Part shown: piece after piece, positions 10,489 to 21,484 of the stretch
Position numbering within the stretch: the first letter of the stretch is position 1
How the letters are laid out: every line of letters begins with the position of its first letter
Source: Lyophyllum atratum
Lineage: Eukaryota; Basidiomycota; Agaricomycetes; Agaricales; Lyophyllaceae
DNA length: 64,000 nucleotides
NCBI GenBank assembly: GCA_014905825.1
Contig: JACGCN010000017.1
Coordinates: 558,001-622,000 of the forward strand
Direction: 5' to 3'
Position numbers and translations under genes: made by a program
The notes under the pieces: model-generated
What the model saw: only the letters and a program-made list of their open reading frames with translations
The model's database searches: none
What the model was told of the DNA's origin: nothing

Positions 10489-12526
10489 ATGGGTGTTCCA
10501 GGTTTATGGAAGGTGCGGCACTTCTGTGATCTGGTAATCATGCATCCATACTTACTGTAATCACAGCTTCTGAATCAAACTGCACAAACCCGCACACTCA
10601 CGCAGCTATCCATTGCCGAAGGGTTTGAAGCCAATAGGAGAGGGAAACGGACTATCTACCTCGGGGTGGACGGTAGGCAAGTAGTACTTCAATTGACTTG
10701 GTCTGGGGAGGCTGACCTAGCTTTTAGCCTACTCCTCAACCGTGCTCAGTGGGCTGCATATCATCAAACGAAGCGAGGAATCAATATGCAGGCTGGAGAG
10801 AACCTTCCACTCCAGATCCTGTTCTGGCAGGTGTGCCGCCTCTTGTCGCTTCCCATCACTCCCGTTGTCGCCTTCGATGGACCTGACCGGCCGATTATCA
10901 AACGTGGACGACACATCAAGACAGCGCCACATGCGCTGTTGACGGCCTTCATGCAACTTCTCAAGGATGCAGGGTTCGTTGCCTATGTCGTATGTCTATA
11001 GCATCAATATACGTTGTAGACGTTCACATGCTTTTTCAGGCACCTGGCGAGGCAGAAGCGGAGCTTTCACAGCTCAACGCCCAAGGAGAGATTGACGCCG
11101 TCTTGACTGATGATGTCGATGCTTTCCTTTTCGGTGCTACGCACATCATTCGAACGTGAGTGCCTAATTCTTTCTATCTAAACTAATGCACCGTTAACGC
11201 ATCGGCATCAGATCAAATGTGGTGAACGATGGAGACTACGTCTCAATTTTTACTGCCGAAGCTATCAAATGTGCTCAGCTCAGCGTTCCACGCATGCTTC
11301 TCATTGCGGTCCTGAGTGGTGGTGATTATGCAGTAAGTTATCGAGTGTCTTTTACCGCTTTTCATTGCCAATCTGTACCTTATCTACCACCAGCCTGGGC
11401 TAGAGGGATGTGGTATTAGCATTGCTCGGCAGCTCAGCATCGGGACTTCACTCGGCGAAGACCTCTACGTTGCTGCACGAGACTTGCCGTACCGTGAACT
11501 TCTGGATTTTCTTCGAGGCTGGCGAACGAGGCTGAGGCATCAGCTGTCAAATGATCCGGACCAGATACTCGGCCGACGCTATCCTGCTGCTGCAAGGAAG
11601 GTTTCAGGGGATTTCCCGAGCACTGAAGTTCTATCGTACTATCTCCGCCCAGTCACCTCGTGGTCTGCTGACACCGCCGGCCCTCCAATTGATGTGGCCT
11701 CGCATGCCGACAAGCAGCCAGACCTTGCTGCTCTGGCTGTCTGGTGCGAGAAATATTTTTCGTGGGGAACCAATGGGCAGATTCTGGACCGCTTCCGCAA
11801 GAATCTGTGGAGTGGCATCTGCATTCGCTCATTGATGACGGTAGTGCGAATACTTTTTTCTTGTACAAAAGTACTGACTGGTCTCTCATCATAGCCTATC
11901 GACATCGCCGCGGCTATCAGGGCACATGTTGTGGACAACATCTCCGAAACCAGAGGCCCCGCCATCATGCGAATTGATCGAGTATCGCTCGGACCTGGCC
12001 CAGCCAACAAGGGCCCGGACACTTGGGGCTACAGTGTTCAAGTCGAACCTCACTCACTTGTAGTGACTACACTCGCCCGCTTGACACCTGAAATTCGCGA
12101 AGCCGGGAGATCACAACCTCGCAGAACCATGATGGTCTGGATTCCGGCTCCAATTCTTGAATGTGCTCTCCCAAAGCTGGTGGAGCGCTTCAGCAGGGCT
12201 GGTCAAGGTGCACAGTTGTTTAACCAACCTGCTATGACTCCGGTATGATTTCTCACCTTACTCCGTCGCATCATATCAAATTCACCTTGTCCCAGATCCT
12301 CTCTCTCAGACGCCGTTTGGTCATGACAGCCCATTGCGGACCTTCCAATGTGATTGGAACCTCGGATGGTATTGGCAGCGGCTCAGCTCTTGATCCCATC
12401 GTGCTAGATGGCGAAGATGGAGACAAGGATGCCGGAAGTAGTATGGGTAGGGGCGGTGATCCCTTACTGGGACCCGAGACTCGCGTAGAGTTTCTTTTGT
12501 CGCGGCTCGACACTATCTTACAGTAG
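10489..12526 (+). CDS. XPG/GEN1-like structure-specific nuclease
   Basis: Member of the XPG/Rad2 nuclease superfamily that cuts branched DNA. Exons 10489-10512, 10567-10672, 10721-10989, 11040-11155, 11212-11332, 11394-11840, 11895-12242 and 12296-12526 give 553 residues. The N-terminus MGVPGLWK is the classic XPG N-region start. VVAFDG follows at about 95, then the I-region with acidic residues (PGEAEAELSQLN and DAVLTDDVDAFLFG), then the helix-two-turn-helix entry GGDYAPGLEGCG. The C-terminal part is not recognised. The N-region aspartate is present in GVDA, after a 48-bp intron is removed. The next gene downstream, only 177 bp away, is a tyrosine recombinase. Basidiomycetes often carry several such XPG-like genes; the cellular role here is unknown. 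Confidence 0.85.
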
Positions 12527-12703
12527 TTACGCAGACGGCGTGCCAAGAACTTCAAGCACGTACAGTGTTGCCTCCGCCGTTGTTCGGATGTGATTCTAAA
12601 TATACTCAATATACTGTGAAGAGTGTCGAAGCTAGCTGAAACATAAGGTGAAAAGGAGCCCGTCTCCTGTCACTCTACCCCGACCCACACTGACACTGTC
12701 GAC

Positions 12704-15122
12704 ATGGCCAAAGCTACGAAGCCAGGCAGCATGAACCACACGAAATCGGCTGCTAAGAAGACACAGGACATTCCCCAGTTGGAGACTCTCGCGAAGACAG
12801 CCAAGGAGAATGTCGACAAATACAACAAGGTCGTGAATACGGAACAGTCCTACAATGGCAACATACGTCGCGTCAAGAAGTTCCTCGAGACCCAAATCGC
12901 TGGACGCCGGCTAAGAAACATCACGGTCTGCGAGCGCGGAATAGTGACGGATGAATTCGAGAAGGCGCTGGACAATCCACCCAATCAGCATTCGGCTTAT
13001 GTGCTCGAGATGTACATCACCCAGAAATGCTTCATGGAAAAGCGTAAGCTCGGGGTGGCGGAGAGTGCTCATGCTGCCTTCTGTCGGTATTGGGATACAA
13101 TGTGAGTAATTTTGATTTCTGAGACGAAATGGGCTGACACATACTCACCAGGGACGGCGACAAGTATGCCGGGGATTACAAGTTTGACAAGGAAACCAAG
13201 CAGGTCTTGGGATGCCCTGCACGCGCGCCTAATGTGCTTGAAATCAAGAAAGCCGTCAAAACGCGAGGGAAAAATGATGGTGCAACCCGGAAACATGCAG
13301 AAGCCATTTCCATCGAGGATATGAAGCGGCTAGTGCAGTGGTCTCAACGGATATGCTCACTAGAGCAGTTAGAGCGCAGGCCAGATGAATCAGCGAGCAC
13401 CAGGGCCAACAGAGAGGAGACGAGTACCGACGAACCAGCGACCTCGGAAGAGGAGAAGCCCTTGACCGTCGAAGAGCTCTTGCTTCTGTTTGAGCATGGC
13501 TTTATGAATGCGTTCGTTTCATCGGCGTTTACGTTGTGGACGCGGTAATTATACTTCCTCTACTGCGGCTTGAAACATCAGTTGACGTCACTTGCCAGCT
13601 GCTTCGAGCTTCTCAGTCTCACCGTGGGTGATATCACTTTCGATTGTAAGGGCCCCGGACCATACTACACCCCATATGATAAAGTCAGGCTTGACAATCG
13701 GAAGGGATGGCAGAACGCGCAGGGCTACGATGGACCACGAGAATGTACGTGGCCAGTGACTATACCTAGAAGCTTAAATGAACACGTTTTCAGCCAACAC
13801 GTACGAAATCTATCCGCAACACATACCTGAGATTGACATGTACAGCCACATGCGACGATGGCTCAAGTTGTATGCGATTCTACTGGGAAGGGAGCTGGAG
13901 CCAGAAGATCAGATCTTTCCACATATATCAGCTAACGGAACGATCAATCCTCGCCAGGAGATGAGCTACGACTCCTTCTCGAAACTTCTGACCAAGTTCA
14001 CCAAGGGTGCAGGGCTGGAAGGCCATTTCACGACACATTCATTCCGCCGTGGCGGGGCCCAATACCGTTTCATCTTTGCACCTCCTGGTTTGCGCTGGTC
14101 GCTGAATGTCTGTAGGTGGTGGGGTGGATGGGCTAAGGGCGAGAGCGTGAGTTTTGTTGACAACTGCCGTGATTATATGCTTACACAATGATGCTATAGG
14201 TCGACACGCTGATGAAGTACCTTCTGGACTCCTTGCAAAGCTTCGAAAACGGCCACGGTGATGCTCTGCGTCCGGTCCCAACTGGCTTCAGCGACAGCTT
14301 TCTTGGTGAGCGCACTGAAGCTGCACCAGTGACAGCGGCCGAGGTTCGAGAGCTGAAACGGTCCGTCGACGAGAAGATCGATTCCCTCGATCAGAATATA
14401 GAAAAGAAAATGGATGTCATGGTCACCCAGATAACATCAGCGCTTACAGCCACACACTTCCCTATCAGCCACGCGGCCTTATCACCGCCATCTTCTTTCC
14501 CAGAACGGCGCCAACATGTGGTGCGCACAGCAAGGACAGTCTCAGCACCATACCTACCGAGATTCGCCTCGACCATTAGCAGGAGCAGCTCGGAGAGTGC
14601 CAGTAACGTTGACTCAATTACCGACGATCCCGAGCCTTCTGAGCAGAGTAAGCAATCACCCCGACCTGCTCCTATCCCCGGTGTGTTTATTCCTAACCTT
14701 AAACCTGGAGCGGATGCATGGAGGGAGGCTATCAAGCAATGGGATGAGGGTGATGTCACAATTGGGTTCAAAGCCTTGAAGGACTGGCCGGTGGAGTGGT
14801 ACACGGGAAGCATGCGAACATTCACCGGCACGAAGCGTCGAGATAGGCAGCTGGTGGTGCTGGCATACGAGAAGTAAGCATCATTCTCCCATTGCGAGTA
14901 TATCAGGGAAGCTCACGTAGTATCAGGGTCAACCGCGATGAGAGTGCGTTCTTGAAGAATTACCCAGAGGCCGAGAAGAACATGCGCTTGCTTATCAAGG
15001 CCATCCGTCGCCGGGACCGTGACCTTGTGAAGCCACGTAACAGCAGGTATGGAACGCCTGGAGAACGAGAGGCTGAGCGTCGTGCCAACAGCGAGGCCAT
15101 GTGCGAGGATGACGGAGGCTGA
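12704..15122 (+). CDS. Crypton-type tyrosine recombinase with GCR1-like C-terminal domain
   Basis: Exons 12704-13101, 13152-13544, 13599-13744, 13794-14146, 14200-14873 and 14921-15122, all GT-AG and in phase, give 721 residues. The catalytic pattern of tyrosine recombinases can be read off: first Arg at 264 (R-CFELLSLTVGDI, its codon split by an intron), His394 and Arg397 in THSFRRGGAQ, and the likely nucleophile Tyr437 in VDTLMKYLLD. Residues about 478-502 look like a coiled coil (EVRELKRSVDEKIDSL). Residues about 598-700 (DAWREAIKQWDEGD, LKDWPVEWYTG, GTKRRDRQ) match the GCR1_C-like DNA-binding domain that Crypton transposons carry. Intact frame suggests an active or recently active element, or a domesticated gene. 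Element ends cannot be set, since Cryptons lack terminal repeats. Confidence 0.82.
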
Positions 15123-15539
15123 GATATCGTGAGTTACATTACGGACTGTCAGACTTGGAATGTAGACTGGACTGGTCTAGTAATACATAGCCGATCTGCT
15201 TGATATTGTGGCGAAACGAATGTGTGCAAGTAAACCTAGAGATGAGAGCACAAGCAATAAGATCAATGATGAGGAAGGCTACCTGACGACGCACCGAAGA
15301 CGCGACACAGATACACATGACATCGTGTCTACTACAGACTGCAGATGACTAGATACATGGTCCATGACAAAGGCAACGCGATCTAGGCGAGCTCAAGACA
15401 GACCATGAGGGAGAGTAGTATATATTACATTATGTAGCTCAGAGAATTGCAAGTTCACGGTCTGATGATGTCAGGAGGCCGCGCAAAATGTCTGAATGCG
15501 CACGACCATGATGTCATACTGATAGAGGTGTTCTCCATT
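15123..15539. other. spacer after the recombinase gene
   Basis: No coding signal seen. It may hold the 3' end of a Crypton element, which would end in a short direct repeat that I could not identify. Confidence 0.35.
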
Positions 15540-16335
15540 CTGCTAAGCCGTCCAGGATCACCTTATGAATGGCAAAATACAGGGTACATAATGATAGCTT
15601 GAATGGTCTAGACACAGCGCGGAAATAGAGGCAAATGATCCGGAATACAACCACGGCGAACGCGACAAGCCGTTTCAGCAGAAGTTGACTGCCGGTTGGA
15701 GATCCACTTGAAGGCCCAACCCGCCTTCTTGATGCAAGGGATGGTCTCGATAGCATCAAACAGGACTCGCGTTCCGTAACGTCCTTGATCTAAGTGTCGA
15801 TGAGGAGGGAGTAAGTCTCGGAGTGAACGGAAAACATAAAATTAGCAAGCCTTGCAACCTGAAATTTGTTCCCATTGTGTTCGATGAGGTTATCCTTAAC
15901 GATGCCGTCCGATGCTGCCCAAAAAGGGAGTACGTGGGAGATAAAGTGGCGCTCGTTGTCGTTGAGTCGGTTGATCCAGCCGTGAAGATCCTTAGCAAGG
16001 TCCGTCTCCTCTGCAGTCCAGGACGAGGAGAATCGACAATAGCAAGTGTGAAACTAATCTCGGGGTATTGAACGGGGAACAGAATGAATCGGAGTCGGTT
16101 CTCCTTCAACAGAGGTTCCTCGCCTGTGAGAAACACATTCAGAAAACATAATATCATCAAGACATAACGACGTACTCTCAGGCAAATCTATATGTCCCAC
16201 AAAGTTCTTCCTCAGCTCGTCCAGCCCGTGTCCAGCACTGAGGGAGTCTTATTCATCATCCAGCCGCGCGTCATCAATCATGTCCTTGGTGGCAGGTTTC
16301 GTCGCCGGGTTGAGCAGGATTATCGAAGCTAAAGG
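15540..16335 (-). pseudogene. decayed ribonucleotide reductase small subunit (RNR2-like)
   Basis: On the minus strand, in shifting frames, several blocks typical of the class Ia small subunit can be read: FDNPAQ, MIDDARLDDE and SAGHGLDELRKNF, then an intron-like gap, then EEPLLKENRLRFILFPVQYPE, then WTAEETDLAKDLHGWINRLN and ISHVLPFWAASDGIVKDNL, then ETYSLLIDT and IKDVTERES. Frames change at least twice and stops interrupt the coding order. The C-terminal half (second iron-ligand helices and radical-transfer tail) is missing after about LVAFAVV. The relic keeps a plausible intron (about 16131-16182), so it came from genomic DNA, not from a processed transcript. The functional gene must lie elsewhere. 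Confidence 0.85.
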
Positions 16336-16932
16336 CAGCTAGTGAGGAGGGAGCAAGTCTCGCGAGTGAATGATTTCCATCGCGATTCGGCGACCTGGAG
16401 TTTTGAGACGTTCGAACACTCAGCTGATGTCATCGCATTGCATCCCAGTCTCGTTCTTGGTAAATGTGAGTCGGCCTGACATCATGAGCCGCCAGGGAGT
16501 CAGGGACTCCGAGCGCTGTGGTTATTCGCTTTGCCAGTGTTATTCGGCACGTCCTCAGCAGCCGAGGTTGGACCAGGGGATGCCGCCAAACAAACCATGA
16601 TATCAGCAGGCACGGCCAGGGGCTCCGGCCGATGCCATCAAACCCGATCAGGTCTCAGACAAAATATGTTCCCATACGCCAAAAGCTCGTAAATCACTCG
16701 GCATAAGTATCGATGCACCTTTCGTGAGAACTATAAGCAGAACCAGGAAAAGGGGCATGCCAAATTTGAAGCTTCTGTTTGACCGTCTTACATACAAATG
16801 CGCGTGCCAAATCATGGGGTATGGGTCACCGGGCCTTCCCCTGAGGAAACGGCGGAATCGGATTTAGTGCCGCGGATCTGATACTTGAGATAAAAGGAAA
16901 CCCTGTCCCGGGGACTAGTAAAGGACGATGAA
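16336..16932. other. spacer between two pseudogenes
   Basis: Short ORFs only, with no recognisable sequence. Probably further decayed material. Confidence 0.35.
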
Positions 16933-17300
16933 TCACTTCAAGAAAGTGCCATGCATCTTTCCAACGAGGAGGTGGTATTCGGGCTGAAAGTGTCGTGAGA
17001 GACAATTACTGGTGTCAGTACAGGCTGAGCAACGCATAGATATAGTTTTGAGACGCACAGTGTTATACATAATATGTGGATCTTGAATGAATGTAGCGCT
17101 GTACCCTGAAAATCAGAAACGCTGGAGATCACCTCCAGAAGACATCATTCCTCTCTCTAGGGGATGTAATCCAGCTAGAGTTAGAGTTCGAAACTTCGTT
17201 ATGCAGTACCATGTATCTGTTCAACGGTATCCAGCGAATGAGCGATGTTCTCGCTCTCTTTGGTCGTCAGCAAGATCCCACAGCTGGATAGCTGTCGCCG
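16933..17300 (-). pseudogene. decayed class II aldolase/adducin copy
   Basis: Reading the minus strand, three blocks match the intact gene at 7462-8721: GILLTTKESENIAHSLD (intact GVVLATEEGENIARALG), SATFIQDPHIMYNT (intact SAKIIQDPHVMYLN) and, after an intron-like gap, FQPEYHLLVGKMHGTFLK with a stop. The order and the last intron position are kept, but the stretches between are broken by stops and the first half of the gene is absent. This is a diverged, truncated paralogue. Confidence 0.8.
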
Positions 17301-17630
17301 GGTACGCAAGAGCCCAAGGTCCCGCCATGCGAGAGGCGTCTTCCTAAGAGAAACTAGGCTTCGCCTGGATGAGAGGATATGGTCTGTCTTCGCTTATAGT
17401 CAGTACCAGACAACGCTCTTGCTTCCATCACATTTGCTTGCTAATTCGACCGTTAATATGGCGGTTTGACCTGCATAATGGCCTCCTAAATGTCTAAGTA
17501 AAGTTCAAGTAAGACTTCGACAACCGTTTAAACCAATGCACCCACATACCTTATTCGAGCCCAGTGGGAGTGTGCGCTAATTTACACAATGTCATATCAC
17601 ACGAAACTTGGTTATAGACTCGCCATGCAT

Positions 17631-18228
17631 TCAGGTGAACCACCCTTTTGGTTGGTCAACCTCTTCCTCTTTCAATTCCCCATCTCTCCGCTTCCTCAAG
17701 TTCTCCAATATGCCCTTCACGCACTCAACGTCACCGACGCAGGCTTTCCCTCCATTCCAATCAACCACGATTGGCCACTTCAGTGCGGACGGGTTCTCTT
17801 GCGCGGCTTTTGCGATGGAGCCCACGTCTCCGGGACGCTCGGAGTCAAATGGAGCTGCGTAATGTGCTGACAGAAACGCATTAGATGGCGAGACACTCTT
17901 CGACGGCAGGTAAGACAGTATTGTTCTTAGTTGATCGGGCGTCGGGGGACCTTCCACAACGTCAAGGTTAAAGTCCAAGGGACGCTTCTGGGGCTGGTCA
18001 GGTGGATACGGGGAGGACAACGAAGAACGAAGGAGGTTCAGGGCCTTTGTCGAAGGTGGCGAAGATGGCTGGTGACTGAGTGTATCATAGTGTCAGCGCG
18101 TCTGGCTGTTTTCGTTGATTCAATGACCTACAATATGGATATTTCAGGCTGAATGACACGTTATGAGGCTCAACTGCATGGAAGGTATAAATATGACTGA
18201 CCAGACGTCGTTTGAAGGAGTTGAACAT
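17631..18228 (-). CDS. FMP46: FMP46-like thioredoxin-fold protein (DUF1687)
   Basis: Putative mitochondrial redox protein family named after yeast Fmp46. Exons 18228-18202, 18148-18132 and 18075-17631 give 162 residues. The second exon is only 17 nt (PEISIF) but is needed to join MFNSFKRRL to the conserved HQPSSPPSTKALNLL in frame. Other conserved parts are FNLDVVEGPPTPDQLRTIL and NPSALKWPIVVDWNGGKA. No CxxC motif is visible, as is usual for the family. The start codon lies 191 bp from the divergent rhodanese-fusion gene. Confidence 0.8.
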
Positions 18229-18418
18229 GGTGGTCGACTCACTGGGCAATACGGCGATCAGTGGCAGTGCCACTCTGAGTCTGAGATCATCGACATGGAT
18301 CCGGCCCGGGAGCAGCCTTGACGGCAACATCTTAGCTCAAGATTATACCATCATTGAAAGCTCTTTGCCATAAACTCAAAGGCTGTACGGGACTGGTATC
18401 GACTTTGAGAACCTATCC
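18229..18418. promoter_or_regulatory. compact bidirectional promoter (FMP46-like / rhodanese-fusion)
   Basis: Only 190 bp separate two divergent start codons, so the promoters must overlap. No specific site is claimed. Confidence 0.5.
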
Positions 18419-19538
18419 ATGATATCAGGGTCTCTAAGATCATCATCTTCCCGCCAAGGCTCAGCTTATGGTGATGTGCCCTCGGAAAATGCGTACCGTG
18501 GTGCCGTAGCACTTCGAGGACAACCAGCACTTCGAACGCTGGACGATGTCAGGCTGCAGGTGGCCCATGAAGTCGCATTGCGTGCCATCACCAAATCCGA
18601 GATCTTAGACGGTAAATGGACCCGTCTACTACCTTCAGTGTCTAGTAAAATGACTTGGCTGTACTCTTTCTAAGGCGTTAGAGTCGGCGTGTCCTTAACC
18701 CTTGCTAAAAGCGAAGACGAGATGTTCGTAAACCAAGTCGCAGACGTCATCCGACACCAGCTCGCCCTCGGCGACTACCTATTCGCAATCGCCACCACCG
18801 GGACCTCCTCATCCGGGAAACCAAACCCAGTAGTCATTTGCGGCTCTGAAGAGGAGTTCATACAGCGCGCCATCCTCCTCACCAGCTCTAAATTCATCGG
18901 GCGCGTTAAAGGCGGGTTTTCGCAGGAGGGGCGATGGTCAGGGCTCATTGAGGAGATTGGTGTCTCCACGTACGACGACGACGCGCTTTGGGACGTCGTG
19001 CGTAAGTCGGCGCGGACGCCGATCGACCCGACGGTGCCTCCCCCCGGCTCACGAGGGATCGACCAGATTCTGTTAGACGCCCGTGCCCAGCTTCAACGCA
19101 TCACCCCCCGGCAGGCTTACGATGAGCTCCGAGAACCTCAAGTCGGTGCACCGACGTTCTTGGTCGATATACGCCCGGTCGCTCAGCGTGACCAGGGAGG
19201 TATTCATGGCTCGTTGATCATCGAGCGGAACGTGTTGGAGTGGAGATTCGACCCGCGGAGTACTGCGCGGCTTCCGATTGCTGATAGGTACGACTTGCGG
19301 GTGATTGTCTTTTGCCAGGAAGGTTACACGTCAAGGTATGTTGTTATGGGCATCCGTCCAAAGCTCAATGATACTGATAGCACCCGCTAGTCTCGCTGCG
19401 TTTGCTCTGCAGCAATTGGGACTCTTGAACGCGACAGATGTCATTGGGGGATACCAAGCTTGGAAGGATGCCGGGTTGCCTGTTGACGGCAAGGGAAAAC
19501 CGAGATCGCTCCTGTCGTTCGAAGGGTCGATCGTATGA
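18419..19538 (+). CDS. rhodanese-domain protein with conserved uncharacterised N-terminal domain
   Basis: Exons 18419-18611, 18675-19335 and 19391-19538 give 333 residues. Residues about 195-325 form a rhodanese domain with FLVDIRPVAQR, the active-site loop VIVFCQEGYTSS (catalytic Cys) and VIGGYQAWKDAGLPV, as expected for sulfur transfer. The N-terminal 190 residues (HEVALRAITKSEILDG, NPVVICGSEEEFIQRA, SSKFIGRVKGGF) look like a folded domain that I cannot assign. Introns are phase-consistent. The start is the first in-frame ATG. Partner and substrate are unknown. Confidence 0.82.
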
Positions 19539-19729
19539 TATGATTGGGTATGTCTCGTATATTTCGCAAAGCCCATCGGGCAGAGGTTGATGCCACCTCA
19601 CGAGTGATCTTACAGTCAACAGTACATGTCTACAACAAGAAAATCCGTTTCTATAATTCTATTGATTATATGTAGGGAGGACCCAGAGCTAGAAAGGAGT
19701 TCGTCAGCATCTTCTCCCATGATACCAAT

Positions 19730-21294
19730 TTATGATATACCTTTCCTAAACACGCCCAGCGTGAATTCCACAACAAGTAGTAGTACACCACCTCCGGGAG
19801 CAAGTCGGAGGACTTTAGGTACAAATCCTTTATAGAGGGCAGCCGCTCCCTCTTCGCGGAAGATGGTGACGAGAGCCGGGTATGTCCAATTGTATTTGGG
19901 CTTAACGCCGGGTACATTCGCGGCGCCCTGGATGCGAGACTTGACAACCTGAAGATGCAATCGTGGGTCAGTGCGCTGTCTTCCATACATGCATGCAACT
20001 AGTGACTTACGTCGAATCTGTCGGCAAGGTTGTCATAAGATCTCTGTCAGCTAAGGAGAAAGGAGATCTGGCTTACGGCGTATTCAGAACAGTTCCAGCG
20101 AATCCACCGACAGCGCCGGAGAGGAAGTTATTCATGAGCTGGGCTTGCTGAGTCTAAACCAGAGTCCATTCAGGACAGTACGCGGGGAAAGCAGTCGATG
20201 CCTACCTCTGGTTTCGGGAGGAGGGCTCTGACCTGGAAGATACAACCGAAGTAACCACCATTCCAGTATACGTGTCTGGAAAGAGCATCTGATTAGATAC
20301 TCTCACTGGCGAGTTGGATTCAGGTTGTACCTCCAGAACGTGGACTCCATGCCAGCATAGAGACCCAGTATACCTTCCTTCGCGACGACTTGTTTGACAA
20401 CATCCATTGGGCCCTTGAAAGTACTTGTCTTATCTTGCAGCCTAAGAGTTGAGGTTACAGGTGGTAGACTGAGATACAGGTCCAAGCCACGTACTTGATT
20501 TTCACGAGCTCAAAGGGGACGACGACGAAACTTTCCTGTAGATGGGTTAGAATAGAGTCGGAAGAGGAAGATGGCGGCAGAGTATTTACCGTAGCACCAG
20601 CACTGCAACCCGTCAGAATCGACAAATTTTGTGTCATCTTGCTTTCTCCCGTCAGGGTCATCCATTTTTTCCCCCAGAAATCATTGGCGGCACTACGAGC
20701 AATGATAAGCTATGTCGCGTGATAGCCAGAGAGTCAAAACATACAATTTTACGGCACGCTTCGGCGCCTCCAGGAGCAAGGGTGGCACAAGACCTAGGAA
20801 GTCGAACGTCAAGGGGATATAACATGATTGGCCAGGACACACCTCTATACAACCGACCAGCTCTGGGGAATGTAGTCAGATGATCGGTCCACAGGGAACG
20901 AGGCCGGGTTGACGCACCCTTCTTCCTTGATGATCGATCTCAGCGTACCAACCAAACCATGTTGGGACTTCCCGGTTTCCAGTTGCATCCGGGTTTTCAC
21001 CTATTCCACATATCCGAGTCTCGTTGGAAAAGTGACGTGATCCGGGGAAGAAGGCAATACATACAACATCTGTGCAGTGTCGAGATGTTGAGTCCCTCGT
21101 AAAATCCAAGGGATGGTCGAAGCTCACCGAGAGGGTAGAAGGTCAGGATCTCCGAGACTCCAGCGATTGCTCCTGCAGCAAAATTGGCCACGAATGGGAG
21201 GGCTGTGGGGTAAGCACACGCCTTAGGACGACTACGGTGATGTCCAAGAAGAACACGACGGACGCTTCACTTGTTTCTGCGGTTCGACGGCCAT
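19730..21294 (-). CDS. ODC1: mitochondrial 2-oxodicarboxylate carrier (ODC family)
   Basis: Inner-membrane exchanger of oxoadipate/oxoglutarate type in the mitochondrial carrier family. Thirteen minus-strand exons: 21294-21264, 21202-21128, 21069-21065, 21000-20918, 20862-20843, 20793-20745, 20692-20590, 20535-20495, 20441-20331, 20275-20206, 20147-20077, 20017-20011 and 19948-19730; 294 residues, the usual length. The three repeats carry carrier signatures YPLDVVKTRMQ, FELVKIKLQ and PFDVVKSRIQ. ODC-specific parts include LVPPLLLEAPKRAVKF and FWRHVYWNGGYFGCIFQVR. Exons 3 (5 nt) and 12 (7 nt) are microexons, each supplying the aspartate of the P-x-D signature; leaving them out destroys the motif. 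The first junction uses a weak donor (GTCCGT). The start lies 191 bp from the SRP9 start. Confidence 0.88.
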
Positions 21295-21484
21295 TTTTTA
21301 CGGGATTTGGTGGGCAAGACCGTGAAGTTCCGGGGTGGGTAGCAGCTACACTGAATGGCCAACTGTGCGGCCTATATTTCCGGATTTCGGGTTTGGTCCG
21401 CAAAAGCCGTGACACGGGAAATGCACTGGCGTGACAGGACGTGACCCACCGCTGGATCCGTCCTCATCGTGGCCTCGATGCGCC
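21295..21484. promoter_or_regulatory. compact bidirectional promoter (ODC carrier / SRP9)
   Basis: 190 bp between divergent start codons. No conserved coding sequence. Confidence 0.5.

Noticed and set aside
8941..15780. Shared string TCGCGTTCCGTA in the tandem repeat and near 15768
   Set aside because: At 15768 it is explained by the coding sequence of the RNR2 relic (TERES on the minus strand); the match to the repeat is short and most likely chance.
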